Positions 5,936 through 12,425 of a stretch of 16,299 bases of DNA are shown here, one piece after another. Position numbers and translations under genes: made by a program. The notes under the pieces were generated by a model, which was not told the origin of the DNA, did not search any database, and saw only the letters and a list, made by a program, of their open reading frames with translations. Source of the DNA: an uncultured Oscillospiraceae bacterium (lineage in GTDB: Bacteria; Bacillota; Clostridia; Oscillospirales; Ruminococcaceae); NCBI GenBank assembly GCA_910587335.1, contig CAJUMG010000015.1, positions 22,062-38,360 on the forward strand, written 5' to 3'. Within the stretch, counting starts at the first letter, position 1, and every line of letters begins with the position of its first letter.

Positions 5936-5942
5936 CATCTTC

Positions 5943-5965
5943 CCTGTCTTTTTTAAAAAAACAGG
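5943..5965. repeat. Short inverted repeat between galK and galE
   Basis: CCTGT (5943-5947) plus a T-run pairs with an A-run plus ACAGG (5961-5965). No U-tail follows, so it is more likely an mRNA structure than a terminator. Confidence 0.45.
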
Positions 5966-5998
5966 ATGAATAAAACATAAAAAGAAAGGATTTTTCTC

Positions 5999-7003
5999 AT
6001 GAAAATATTTGTTACTGGCGGAGCTGGCTTTATTGGCAGCCACACCTGTGTGGAACTGTTGAACGCCGGATATGAAGTAGTAATCGCCGATAATCTCAGC
6101 AACGCAAAACCGGAGGCCGTAGAAAACATCCAAAAAATTTCCGGAAAGCCGGTTGTATTTTACAAAACGGATCTGCGCGATTTGGAGGGTATGCGAAAAA
6201 TTTTTACCGAGCATGATATTGATGCGGTCATTCATTTTGCTGGACTTAAAGCAGTTCCTGAGTCGGTGCAAAAGCCACTGGAATACTACGAAAATAACCT
6301 AGGCGGCACCTTTGTTTTGTGTCAGGCTATGCGTGAAGCCGGATGCCGTAAAATCGTCTTCTCATCCTCCGCCACTGTTTACGGAATGCACAATCCTGTC
6401 CCTTTTAAAGAGGGAATGCCAACTTCGGCGACCAACCCATATGGATACACCAAGGTTATGATTGAACAGATTCTCACCGATCTGGCATTGGCGGACCCAC
6501 AGTGGAGTGTCAGCCTGTTGCGATACTTTAATCCCATTGGCGCCCACTCCAGCGGTTTAATCGGCGAGGATCCCAACGGAATCCCCAATAATCTGCTTCC
6601 TTATGTTTCTCAGGTTGCCGCCGGCCTACGTCCGGAAGTAGTCGTGTATGGCAATGATTACGACACACCGGACGGAACCGGTGTGCGCGACTATATTCAC
6701 GTGGTGGATCTGGCGCTGGGACACTTGTCCGCGGTGAAATATGTACTAGAGCATACCGGTGTAGAAGCGGTCAATCTTGGTACAGGACAAGGCACCAGTG
6801 TCTTAGAAATTGTGGCCGCCTACTCCAAAGCCTGCGGAAAAGAGCTTCCCTATCGTATTGCGCCTCGTCGTCCTGGAGACATCGCCACCTGCTATGCTGA
6901 CACAGAAAAAGCCCGCCGGCTTTTTGGATGGGAAGCCAAACGGAATATTGAGCAAATGTGTGCAGATAGCTGGAATTTTGCTAAAAATCGTTATATAAAA
7001 TAA
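5999..7003 (+). CDS. galE: UDP-glucose 4-epimerase
   Basis: Interconverts UDP-galactose and UDP-glucose with bound NAD, completing galactose entry into metabolism and supplying UDP-galactose for surface glycans. ATG at 5999 follows AGAAAGGA. The 334-aa length is normal. The N-terminal Rossmann fold has GGAGFIG (7-13) and DNLSNAKPE (31-39). The active-site set is present: SSSATVYG with Ser123/Ser124, and PYGYTK with Tyr148 and Lys152. Further family marks are HFAGLKAVPESV, LRYFNPIGAH, GTGVRDYIHVVDLA and RRPGDIATCYAD. It lies 63 bases after galK in the same direction, and a strong terminator follows at 7111-7148. The identification is firm. Confidence 0.96.
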   Translation: MKIFVTGGAGFIGSHTCVELLNAGYEVVIADNLSNAKPEAVENIQKISGKPVVFYKTDLRDLEGMRKIFTEHDIDAVIHFAGLKAVPESVQKPLEYYENNLGGTFVLCQAMREAGCRKIVFSSSATVYGMHNPVPFKEGMPTSATNPYGYTKVMIEQILTDLALADPQWSVSLLRYFNPIGAHSSGLIGEDPNGIPNNLLPYVSQVAAGLRPEVVVYGNDYDTPDGTGVRDYIHVVDLALGHLSAVKYVLEHTGVEAVNLGTGQGTSVLEIVAAYSKACGKELPYRIAPRRPGDIATCYADTEKARRLFGWEAKRNIEQMCADSWNFAKNRYIK

Positions 7004-7093
7004 GGAATCACCTTTCCCTATTCCTCTGCCAATATCTTTACTTGTCATAATGATGCTGGCAAATGATTTGTAAGAATGAAGTACCTTAAATTT

Positions 7094-7183
7094 CTGAATA
7101 GCCACATGTAAAAAATCTGACGGGAGATACGCCTCTCGTCAGATTTTTCATATAATGTTCAAGCCCCTTTTATGGCTATTCAG
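7094..7183. repeat. 11-bp perfect inverted repeat flanking the terminator
   Basis: CTGAATAGCCA at 7094-7104 and TGGCTATTCAG at 7173-7183 enclose the terminator stem, making a nested fold possible. The right arm also competes with AGCCCC/GGGGCT. Confidence 0.7.
7111..7148 (+). terminator. Strong intrinsic terminator after galE
   Basis: AAAAATCTGACG (7111-7122) pairs with CGTCAGATTTTT (7137-7148), and pairing continues inward through GGAG/CTCT-type contacts. It lies ~107 bases after the galE stop and ends in a T-run. Confidence 0.9.
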
Positions 7184-7193
7184 GGGCTGTTTT

Positions 7194-7214
7194 GCGGGAA
7201 GACGTCTGTCCCGC
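7194..7214. repeat. GCGGGA/TCCCGC inverted repeat
   Basis: A perfect 6-bp stem surrounds the self-complementary AGACGTCT. It lies 20 bases upstream of the -35 of the next promoter, so an operator role is possible. Confidence 0.5.
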
Positions 7215-7233
7215 GCAACCAGAAAAGTCTCTA

Positions 7234-7263
7234 TTGTTCACGCTCTTGAAATCATGGTACAAT
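7234..7263 (+). promoter_or_regulatory. Promoter for the GNAT-YjbR unit
   Basis: TTGTTC (7234-7239), an 18-bp spacer and TACAAT (7258-7263), with a TGG extension at 7255-7257. Confidence 0.55.
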
Positions 7264-7308
7264 AAGAACCACAAGTAAGAGCGATGCAGATTGAAAGGAT
7301 GATTTGAT

Positions 7309-7800
7309 ATGGAAATACGACAGCTCATAAACTCTGATGATCTATATTCCATTGCAAAAATTTATGTGGAAAGTTGGCAGTTTGCATACAAAGGAATCAT
7401 CCCACAGGACTACCTTCAGAAACTTAGGCCAGATATGTGGTCTGAAAATCTAAAAAAATCTGGCATACATTCTCTTGTCATTATGGAAAAAGGGCGATAT
7501 ATCGGTACGGCAAGCTACAGCAGCTCCAGAACAAAGGAGTTTGCTGACTGGGGTGAAATTATTTCAATTTACTTGTTGCCAGATTATATTGGAAAAGGCC
7601 ATGGAAAAAAATTGTTAGCAGCTACACTGACAGAATTGGAAAAGTTAGGCTATCATGATATTTTCTTATGGGTCCTGGAAGAAAATACAAGGGCAAGAGC
7701 TTTTTATGAAAAATCGGGGTTCATATGCAGCGGTAAAGCCTTAGACGATAATATTGGTGGAAAAAAATTAAGAGAAATACAATACTGTTACCATTTATAA
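7309..7800 (+). CDS. GNAT family N-acetyltransferase
   Basis: A 163-aa cytoplasmic acetyltransferase transferring acetyl from acetyl-CoA to an unknown amine. ATG at 7309 follows AAAGGATG. The N-terminus MEIRQLINSDDLYSIAKIYV and WQFAYKGIIPQDYL are typical of the fold. The central beta strand IISIYLLPDYIGKGHGKKLL (85-103) contains the acetyl-CoA pyrophosphate loop GKGHGK. The C-terminal ENTRARAFYEKSGF (125-138) is the classic motif D. It is complete. It is followed after 35 bases by the YjbR-family gene with no terminator between, so the two are probably cotranscribed. The substrate cannot be told from sequence; resistance to a small molecule is possible but unsupported. Confidence 0.93.
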   Translation: MEIRQLINSDDLYSIAKIYVESWQFAYKGIIPQDYLQKLRPDMWSENLKKSGIHSLVIMEKGRYIGTASYSSSRTKEFADWGEIISIYLLPDYIGKGHGKKLLAATLTELEKLGYHDIFLWVLEENTRARAFYEKSGFICSGKALDDNIGGKKLREIQYCYHL

Positions 7801-7835
7801 ATTTGATCATTTAGCGGAATTAGGGAGGATAAACT

Positions 7836-8498
7836 GTGTTTGAAGAGATTACAAAAGGGAAAAAACCTATCCCAGAAAAGCTGGTGTCTTATGGATTTAA
7901 AGGTGACGGAGATTTCTTCCAATATTTTACCGAAATTTTAAGCGGCGCATTTGCACTTACAGTTCAGATTGGCGCAGACAATATAATCAAAACGGATTTG
8001 ATTGAAAAAGAAACCGGCGAATCATATATTCTTTATAAGATCAACGCTTCCGGCGGATATGTAGGCGAAATCCGATCTGCCATTGAGCAGATATTGTGTG
8101 ATATTGTTCAGAATTGCTATGAAACCGCCATTTTTAAAACAGTACAGGCGCAGATGGCTATTGAGTTTGTCAGAGAAATCTATGGAGATGAACCCGAATT
8201 CCTTTGGACAAAATTTCCGGATAATGCTATTTGGCGCAGAAAGGACAATAAAAAATGGTACGGCGCTATTTTAACCGTTGCAGGGAAAAAAATTGGACTG
8301 AAATCGGATGGGATCGAGGAAATTATAGACCTGCGAATGAATCCGGCTGAAGCTGAAACGATCCTGTCAAGAGATGATTACTATCCCGGTTGGCATATGA
8401 ATAAGAAAAGCTGGTATACATTGGTATTAAACGGGAGCATTCCTGATGAAGAACTAAAAGAACGGATTAGGGAAAGTTACAAACTGGCTGGAAAGTAA
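7836..8498 (+). CDS. MmcQ/YjbR family protein with N-terminal extension
   Basis: A 220-aa protein starting at GTG 7836, with AGGGAGGA (7822-7829) 6 bases upstream. Residues ~104-218 are a MmcQ/YjbR (DUF419) domain: YGDEPEFLWTKFPDNAIWRR, a WYGAILTV strand, DLRMNPAEAETIL, and the signature YYPGWHMNKKSWYTLVLNGS, ending in the DEELKERIRESY helix. The family has a CyaY-like fold and is annotated as DNA-binding, but its true role is poorly known. Residues 1-100 are an extra domain of mixed helix and strand, seen in longer Firmicutes members. There is no membrane segment. It is probably cotranscribed with the acetyltransferase gene. Function remains open. Confidence 0.88.
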   Translation: MFEEITKGKKPIPEKLVSYGFKGDGDFFQYFTEILSGAFALTVQIGADNIIKTDLIEKETGESYILYKINASGGYVGEIRSAIEQILCDIVQNCYETAIFKTVQAQMAIEFVREIYGDEPEFLWTKFPDNAIWRRKDNKKWYGAILTVAGKKIGLKSDGIEEIIDLRMNPAEAETILSRDDYYPGWHMNKKSWYTLVLNGSIPDEELKERIRESYKLAGK

Positions 8499-8619
8499 AT
8501 CTCAAATAAGGTACCCACATGTCGCATTTCTGCAAAGCCGCTTTTTCTCTCTATGAGTGGGTGGATTCCTTTGTATATTTGCGGCAAGCGGCAACTGCCT
8601 GCCAGGTTTCTTCCCTATC

Positions 8620-8655
8620 CTGATGAATCAAACTCTTAAGCGGTTGATTCATCAG
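8620..8655. repeat. 12-bp perfect inverted repeat, hairpin without T-tail
   Basis: CTGATGAATCAA (8620-8631) and TTGATTCATCAG (8644-8655) with a 12-nt loop. It could end the upstream transcript or act as a binding site; the missing U-run argues against a standard terminator. Confidence 0.75.
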
Positions 8656-8726
8656 TTGCTGTCATACCAGATTTTCCACAAAGTAACCGAAAAATTCCTG
8701 CGATAGATGATGCGAGGAAAAACATG

Positions 8727-8755
8727 TTGCCAATATTGGCTTCATATGGTAATAT
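8727..8755 (+). promoter_or_regulatory. Promoter of the FIST operon with overlapping palindrome
   Basis: TTGCCA (8727-8732), a 17-bp spacer and TAATAT (8750-8755), with a TGG extension. The perfect 12-bp palindrome GCCAATATTGGC (8729-8740) overlaps the -35 and spacer, a good position for repressor binding. Confidence 0.65.
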
Positions 8756-8807
8756 AAAGTCAGGTTATTTGTAAAAGGCTAAACTTAGTATGAGAGAAGG
8801 TGAATGA

Positions 8808-9008
8808 GTGGCAGGACAAATCTACAACATGATTCAGCAGATTATCTCCCAAAGAGCAAAAGGGAATGTCGTTATTGCGAATTCCGTGCGGACAAAAATG
8901 TATCTAAAAGGAATTGCCGTAGATAAATATACGGCAATATCCCCAGACGACGCGGCTACTGTCCAAAAGGTTCGGGAAGTTGCTAAAGAATTTGGCATTG
9001 TTCTTTAA
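8808..9008 (+). CDS. Small protein of unknown function upstream of FIST protein (66 aa)
   Basis: GTG at 8808 has AGAAGGTG (8795-8802) 5 bases upstream. The 66 residues begin MAGQIYNMIQQIISQRAKGN, a helix, then VVIANSVRTKMYLKGIAV, then DKYTAISPDDAATVQKVREV and a closing AKEFGIVL helix. It is soluble, with no cysteine and no signal peptide. I do not recognise a family. It sits 34 bases ahead of the FIST gene behind a shared promoter, so a role in the same signalling unit is likely (inference). Length and ribosome site support it being real. Confidence 0.78.
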   Translation: MAGQIYNMIQQIISQRAKGNVVIANSVRTKMYLKGIAVDKYTAISPDDAATVQKVREVAKEFGIVL

Positions 9009-9042
9009 AACACAAGATTTCGATGTAAAGGCGGGATAAATA

Positions 9043-10140
9043 TTGGCGATCAAAACATTATCGATTAAGGGGACAGACAGCCGAGACATGGCGCAGCAAG
9101 CCCATGCGGCTTTGGCAGATTTTCAGCCCAAATTGCTGCTGTTTTTTGCCTCTAGCAACTACGAGCGCCCAGGTGCGGCCCTGAAGGAAGTTTTCCCCAA
9201 CAGTAAAATCATTGGCTCCTCTTCGCACAGTGAGTATTGCAACTCCAGTTTTTCCAACGGTTCTGTCAGCATCATGGCAATGGACGCTGGCAGCGTTGAG
9301 GATGTCTGTGTGCGTGTGGTAGAGAATATTAGCGCTGATCCGGATTTGCGGGCAACACTGAATGAAATGCATAGCTACTATGGTGGTGAAGAGGAAACTC
9401 TCGCAAATTATGAGCGCTATGTTGGTATTGTTCTGTTTGAGTCCAGTGCAAAGGTTGAAGAGGTCTTTATGGACCGTCTGGGAACTGCGACCGACCTCCT
9501 TTTTGTCGGCGGTTCTTCCTCAACGGCAGACAGCGGCGAATCTTTGGTATATGCGGACAATCAAAGCTACAGCGGCGCAGCGGTGCTGGCAATCCTAAAG
9601 ACGGTGAACGGCTACGACGTGCTGAAAACCCAGAGCGCCCATATCTTGTCAGAGCGCAAGCTGCTGGTGACAAAGTCGGATGTACGCAGCCGTACCCTGT
9701 ATGAATTCGACCATCGGCCCTGCGGCGAGGTGTATGCAGAGGTCCTGGGCGTTCCACAGGATAAAATTCAGGACTATTTTGTCTGCAACCCGTTGGGCGT
9801 TGTAGCGGACGGTGAGATTTTTGTCCGCACCTTCAACGAGATTCAAGACGGCGGCATCACATTGCATTGCGGTCTGCCGGAAGGAACGGAAATCAATGTC
9901 CTGAAAATCGGCAACATTGTGGATGACACAAAAAAGGCGCTGGATGAAGCCATTACATATCAGCCCGCCGGTGTGATCAATTTTAACTGTCTGTATCGTA
10001 CACTGGAAATTTTAAATGAGAACCAAGTAGAGCCCTATTGTGCGTTGTTTGGTCGGTATCCAAGCATCGGATTTTCCACCAATGGCGAGGCTTTCTTCGG
10101 GCATATCAACGAAACATCTACGATCCTGATCATAAAATAA
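9043..10140 (+). CDS. FIST domain sensory protein (FIST N + FIST C)
   Basis: A 365-aa cytoplasmic protein made only of the FIST N and C domains, a sensory pair thought to bind small ligands such as amino acids and usually fused to or encoded beside signalling proteins. TTG at 9043 follows AAAGGCGGG. FIST N covers ~28-205: LLLFFASSN, SKIIGSSSHSEYCNSSFSNG, VGIVLFESSA and DLLFVGGSSSTADSGESLVY. FIST C covers ~220-355: DYFVCNPLGVVADGEIFVRT, GTEINVLKIGNIVDDTK and the ending PSIGFSTNGEAFFGHINETS. No chemotaxis, GGDEF or kinase output domain is present, so output must come from another protein, perhaps the 66-aa protein. A strong hairpin follows. Domain assignment is confident; ligand unknown. Confidence 0.9.
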   Translation: MAIKTLSIKGTDSRDMAQQAHAALADFQPKLLLFFASSNYERPGAALKEVFPNSKIIGSSSHSEYCNSSFSNGSVSIMAMDAGSVEDVCVRVVENISADPDLRATLNEMHSYYGGEEETLANYERYVGIVLFESSAKVEEVFMDRLGTATDLLFVGGSSSTADSGESLVYADNQSYSGAAVLAILKTVNGYDVLKTQSAHILSERKLLVTKSDVRSRTLYEFDHRPCGEVYAEVLGVPQDKIQDYFVCNPLGVVADGEIFVRTFNEIQDGGITLHCGLPEGTEINVLKIGNIVDDTKKALDEAITYQPAGVINFNCLYRTLEILNENQVEPYCALFGRYPSIGFSTNGEAFFGHINETSTILIIK

Positions 10141-10160
10141 GAAAAATAAAGCTTTTCAGT

Positions 10161-10204
10161 CATAAAGAAAGGAGGTACCCGGTCAGGTACCTCCTTTCTT
10201 TATG
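10161..10204 (+). terminator. Strong hairpin terminator after the FIST gene
   Basis: A perfect 19-bp stem (10161-10179 with 10186-10204) and a 6-nt loop, 20 bases after the FIST stop. The 3' arm includes ACCTCCTTTCT, the same as the tail of bacterial 16S rRNA; the 5' arm contains AGAAAGGAGGT. Confidence 0.88.
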
Positions 10205-10321
10205 ATAAATTCTGTCTGAACGTGCAAAATTTCTATCATAAGTGCAGTTCTTATATGATACATCCCCTGAACCTAAAAAATCAATTCACTACACATAGAA
10301 GATTTGACGAAATAGTGCTAT

Positions 10322-10376
10322 AAAATAAAAATCCTGTAAACCGGCCTTATAAACCAATTCACAGGATTTTTATTTT
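10322..10376 (-). terminator. tRNA-Leu terminator
   Basis: AAAATAAAAATCCTGT (10322-10337) is the exact reverse complement of 10361-10376. On the minus strand it follows the tRNA directly and ends in a T-rich run. Confidence 0.88.
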
Positions 10377-10458
10377 GGTGCGGCAGATGGGACTTGAACC
10401 CACACGCTCGCGCACACGCCCCTCAAACGTGCCTGTCTGCCGATTCCAGCACTGCCGC
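10376..10458 (-). tRNA. tRNA-Leu, anticodon GAG, CCA encoded
   Basis: An 83-nt class II tRNA on the minus strand including the encoded CCA (10378-10376). Acceptor GCGGCAG pairs with CTGCCGC. The anticodon stem is CACGT/GCGTG with loop TTGAGGG, giving anticodon GAG, which reads CUC/CUU leucine codons. The long variable arm TGCGCGAGCGT is typical of tRNA-Leu. The T arm is GTGGG TTCAAGT CCCAT. The discriminator is A, as required for leucine. It is a lone tRNA gene with its own promoter and terminator. Confidence 0.96.
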
Positions 10459-10511
10459 ATAAAAACAACTTCTCGAGGGAATGTGACAACATCTTTTTTG
10501 CCACGGGTTAT

Positions 10512-10540
10512 ATTATAGCATTCTTAAATGGTTATGTCAA
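10512..10540 (-). promoter_or_regulatory. Consensus promoter of tRNA-Leu
   Basis: On the minus strand, TTGACA (10540-10535), a 17-bp spacer and TATAAT (10517-10512) with a TGC extension: a perfect sigma-A promoter about 55 bases upstream of the tRNA. Confidence 0.93.
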
Positions 10541-10557
10541 CCAAATCCATAAAAAAC

Positions 10558-10585
10558 AACGGAATTAGGCCCCCCTAATTCCGTT
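10558..10585 (-). terminator. Second terminator downstream of the ABC operon
   Basis: AACGGAATTAGG (10558-10569) and CCTAATTCCGTT (10574-10585) with a 4-nt C loop. On the minus strand it is followed by GTTTTTT. It separates the ABC operon from the tRNA promoter. Confidence 0.85.
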
Positions 10586-10596
10586 AATAGAAATAA

Positions 10597-10643
10597 ATAG
10601 CCTCTGGAAAAGCTGGTGTTATAGCTGCTTTTCCAAAGGCTAT
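10597..10643 (-). terminator. First hairpin downstream of the ABC operon
   Basis: ATAGCCT-TGGAAAAGC (10597-10613) pairs with GCTTTTCCA-AGGCTAT (10627-10643) with one mismatch, 28 bases past the ABC stop. A T-rich run follows on the minus strand. Confidence 0.75.
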
Positions 10644-10670
10644 AATTTTACAAAAAAGCTTATGCAGAAT

Positions 10671-12425
10671 TTACTCTTTTTGCCCGGAACGAACCAACGC
10701 CGCGTATTTTCCATTTTGCCGCATGAGAGCTATGTGATTGCCCTGCTCGATAATCTGGCCTTTTTCCAGCACAAAAATACAATCACAGGTTTGAATGGTT
10801 GAAAGCCGGTGCGCAATGAAAATGGAGGTCCGGTCCTTTGAAATTTTCGCGATAGAAGTTTGTATCATCTGTTCCGTCTCAGTATCAATATGAGCGGTTG
10901 CTTCATCTAATACCAAAATCGCTGGATCTCGAGCAATCGCCCTAGCAAAAGAAAGAAGCTGCCGTTGTCCAGTGGAAAAATTCATTCCCGCTTCGGATAC
11001 CTCCCCTTTCAGTCCTCCACACTCTTCGACAAATTCACTGGCACAGGAAACATCTAAAGCTCGCCGGATCTGAGATTCATTTAAATCGCTGTGAATACTG
11101 ATATTATCCGCAATGGAACCGACAAACAGGAAAACATCCTGTAAAACGACCGAAATACCACTACGCAAATTCTTCAATTTCCAACGTTCTAAAGGAATGT
11201 CGTCAATCAAAATTGTACCCTTTTGAGGAATATAATATCGCCCAATCAAATTGATGATGGTGGTCTTTCCGGCGCCAGTACTGCCAACAAATGCAACCTT
11301 CTCCCCTGGCTTCACCGTAAAACTGACCCCTTTTAAGATCCAGTTTTCCTCATCGTAAGCAAACCAGACATCACGAAACTCCACTTTTCCAGCCACTGGC
11401 TTATCCCAGTCACCCTCAAAGGGGTCTTCCTGATTCTTTTCATCCAACAGGGCAAAAATTCGGTCCGCCGAAACCAAAGCTGACTGGATGGTCGTATAGG
11501 TTTCCGCCAGTTCATTGATCGGCTCGAAAAACTGCTTGACGTAATCGGTAAAAGCATACAAAACGCCAAGCTCTAGTACAGCGCTGCCGCCAAAATTGCC
11601 AACAATGCGATTATAGCCAAACCAGATCAGCAATGCGATAATCATGGAGTTCACTACTTCCATTGTCGGGCGCAGTACACTATGTAGTTTAATCTGAATC
11701 AATGTTGTCTTTAAATAGGATTCATTTAACTCCTGGAATTCTTGTAGCTTATTTTTCTGCCGGTTAAAAGCCTGGATGATCCGCATACCGGCAATATTTT
11801 CCGCAAAAAAGCCATTGATTCGCCCAATAATTGTCTTCATCCGCTTAAAATTTCGTTCCAGAACATTGCGAATCAGGATCGTAATGATAGCTATTAGGGG
11901 AATTCCCACAAATGCGACCAAAGCCAGCTGCCAATCCATCTGGATCATCATAAAAACCAGGCTGATCAGCAAAAGCACATCCTGAAAAAGCGTGACAAGG
12001 ATGTCCGAATAAAATTCGTCTAGAGTTTCTACGTCGTTGGTTGCGCGGGTAATGAGACGCCCGCTCCCATATTTATCCAAAGTTGCAATAGGCATATGGA
12101 GGATATGATCCATCACATCTAAGCGAAGCTTGTGCAGAATGGCCTGACCAAACCGCGCCAATGTACGGCGCTGGGCCATTGTAAAACCTGCACTGAGCAA
12201 TACAACCAGAAAATACGAGATTCCCAATCCCGTAATAGAATAGATTCCATGCTGCGGAAGCCCTTTTGTCAGAAAATCGTCGATAATAATCTTAACAAGA
12301 TACGGTTTTATCAGAACACCTAAGTTGGATACCAATACGCAGAAAAACACAAAATATAGATATTTCATGTAAGGTTTCATCATTTTTGCCAGACGAACAA
12401 GGCTGGACGGACTATTTTTCTTCAT
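10671..12425 (-). CDS. ABC exporter half-transporter, consensus-Walker-B subunit
   Basis: A 584-aa membrane half-transporter. ATG at 12425 is chosen because AGGAAGGGGGAG lies just upstream; the open frame runs further up only because it overlaps the previous gene, which it overlaps by 14 bp (12412-12425), implying coupled translation. Residues ~20-320 are the six-helix ABC exporter membrane domain. The ATPase domain covers ~345-584: Walker A GSTGAGKT (381-388), Q-loop SVVLQDVFLF, Walker B ILVLDE (503-508) with catalytic Glu508, and switch His539. The signature is FSTGQ (483-487) instead of LSGGQ. Together with its neighbour it should form one working and one degenerate ATP site, as in BmrCD, LmrCD and TM287/288. 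The role is probably drug or lipid export; the substrate is unknown. Confidence 0.93.
   Translation of the reverse strand: MKKNSPSSLVRLAKMMKPYMKYLYFVFFCVLVSNLGVLIKPYLVKIIIDDFLTKGLPQHGIYSITGLGISYFLVVLLSAGFTMAQRRTLARFGQAILHKLRLDVMDHILHMPIATLDKYGSGRLITRATNDVETLDEFYSDILVTLFQDVLLLISLVFMMIQMDWQLALVAFVGIPLIAIITILIRNVLERNFKRMKTIIGRINGFFAENIAGMRIIQAFNRQKNKLQEFQELNESYLKTTLIQIKLHSVLRPTMEVVNSMIIALLIWFGYNRIVGNFGGSAVLELGVLYAFTDYVKQFFEPINELAETYTTIQSALVSADRIFALLDEKNQEDPFEGDWDKPVAGKVEFRDVWFAYDEENWILKGVSFTVKPGEKVAFVGSTGAGKTTIINLIGRYYIPQKGTILIDDIPLERWKLKNLRSGISVVLQDVFLFVGSIADNISIHSDLNESQIRRALDVSCASEFVEECGGLKGEVSEAGMNFSTGQRQLLSFARAIARDPAILVLDEATAHIDTETEQMIQTSIAKISKDRTSIFIAHRLSTIQTCDCIFVLEKGQIIEQGNHIALMRQNGKYAALVRSGQKE

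Larger units (their letters stand above)
7004..7308. other. Intergenic stretch with nested inverted repeats
   Basis: No ORF is credible. It holds the galE terminator (7111-7148), an 11-bp inverted repeat CTGAATAGCCA/TGGCTATTCAG (7094-7104 and 7173-7183) flanking that terminator, AGCCCC/GGGGCT (7162-7167 and 7183-7188), GCGGGA/TCCCGC (7194-7199 and 7209-7214) around AGACGTCT, and the promoter for the acetyltransferase (7234-7263). Confidence 0.65.
8499..8807. other. Intergenic stretch with long inverted repeat and possible gene remnant
   Basis: No intact ORF of useful size. A minus-strand frame (~8745 down to ~8550) reads MKPILATCFSSHHLSQEFFG, YFVENLV, a TGA, then QQLMNQPLKSLIHQDREETW and QAVAACRKYTKESTHS before a stop. 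It has protein-like composition but no ribosome site and an internal stop, so it may be a decayed gene. The inverted repeat at 8620-8655 lies inside it. The promoter of the next operon occupies 8727-8755. Confidence 0.4.
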
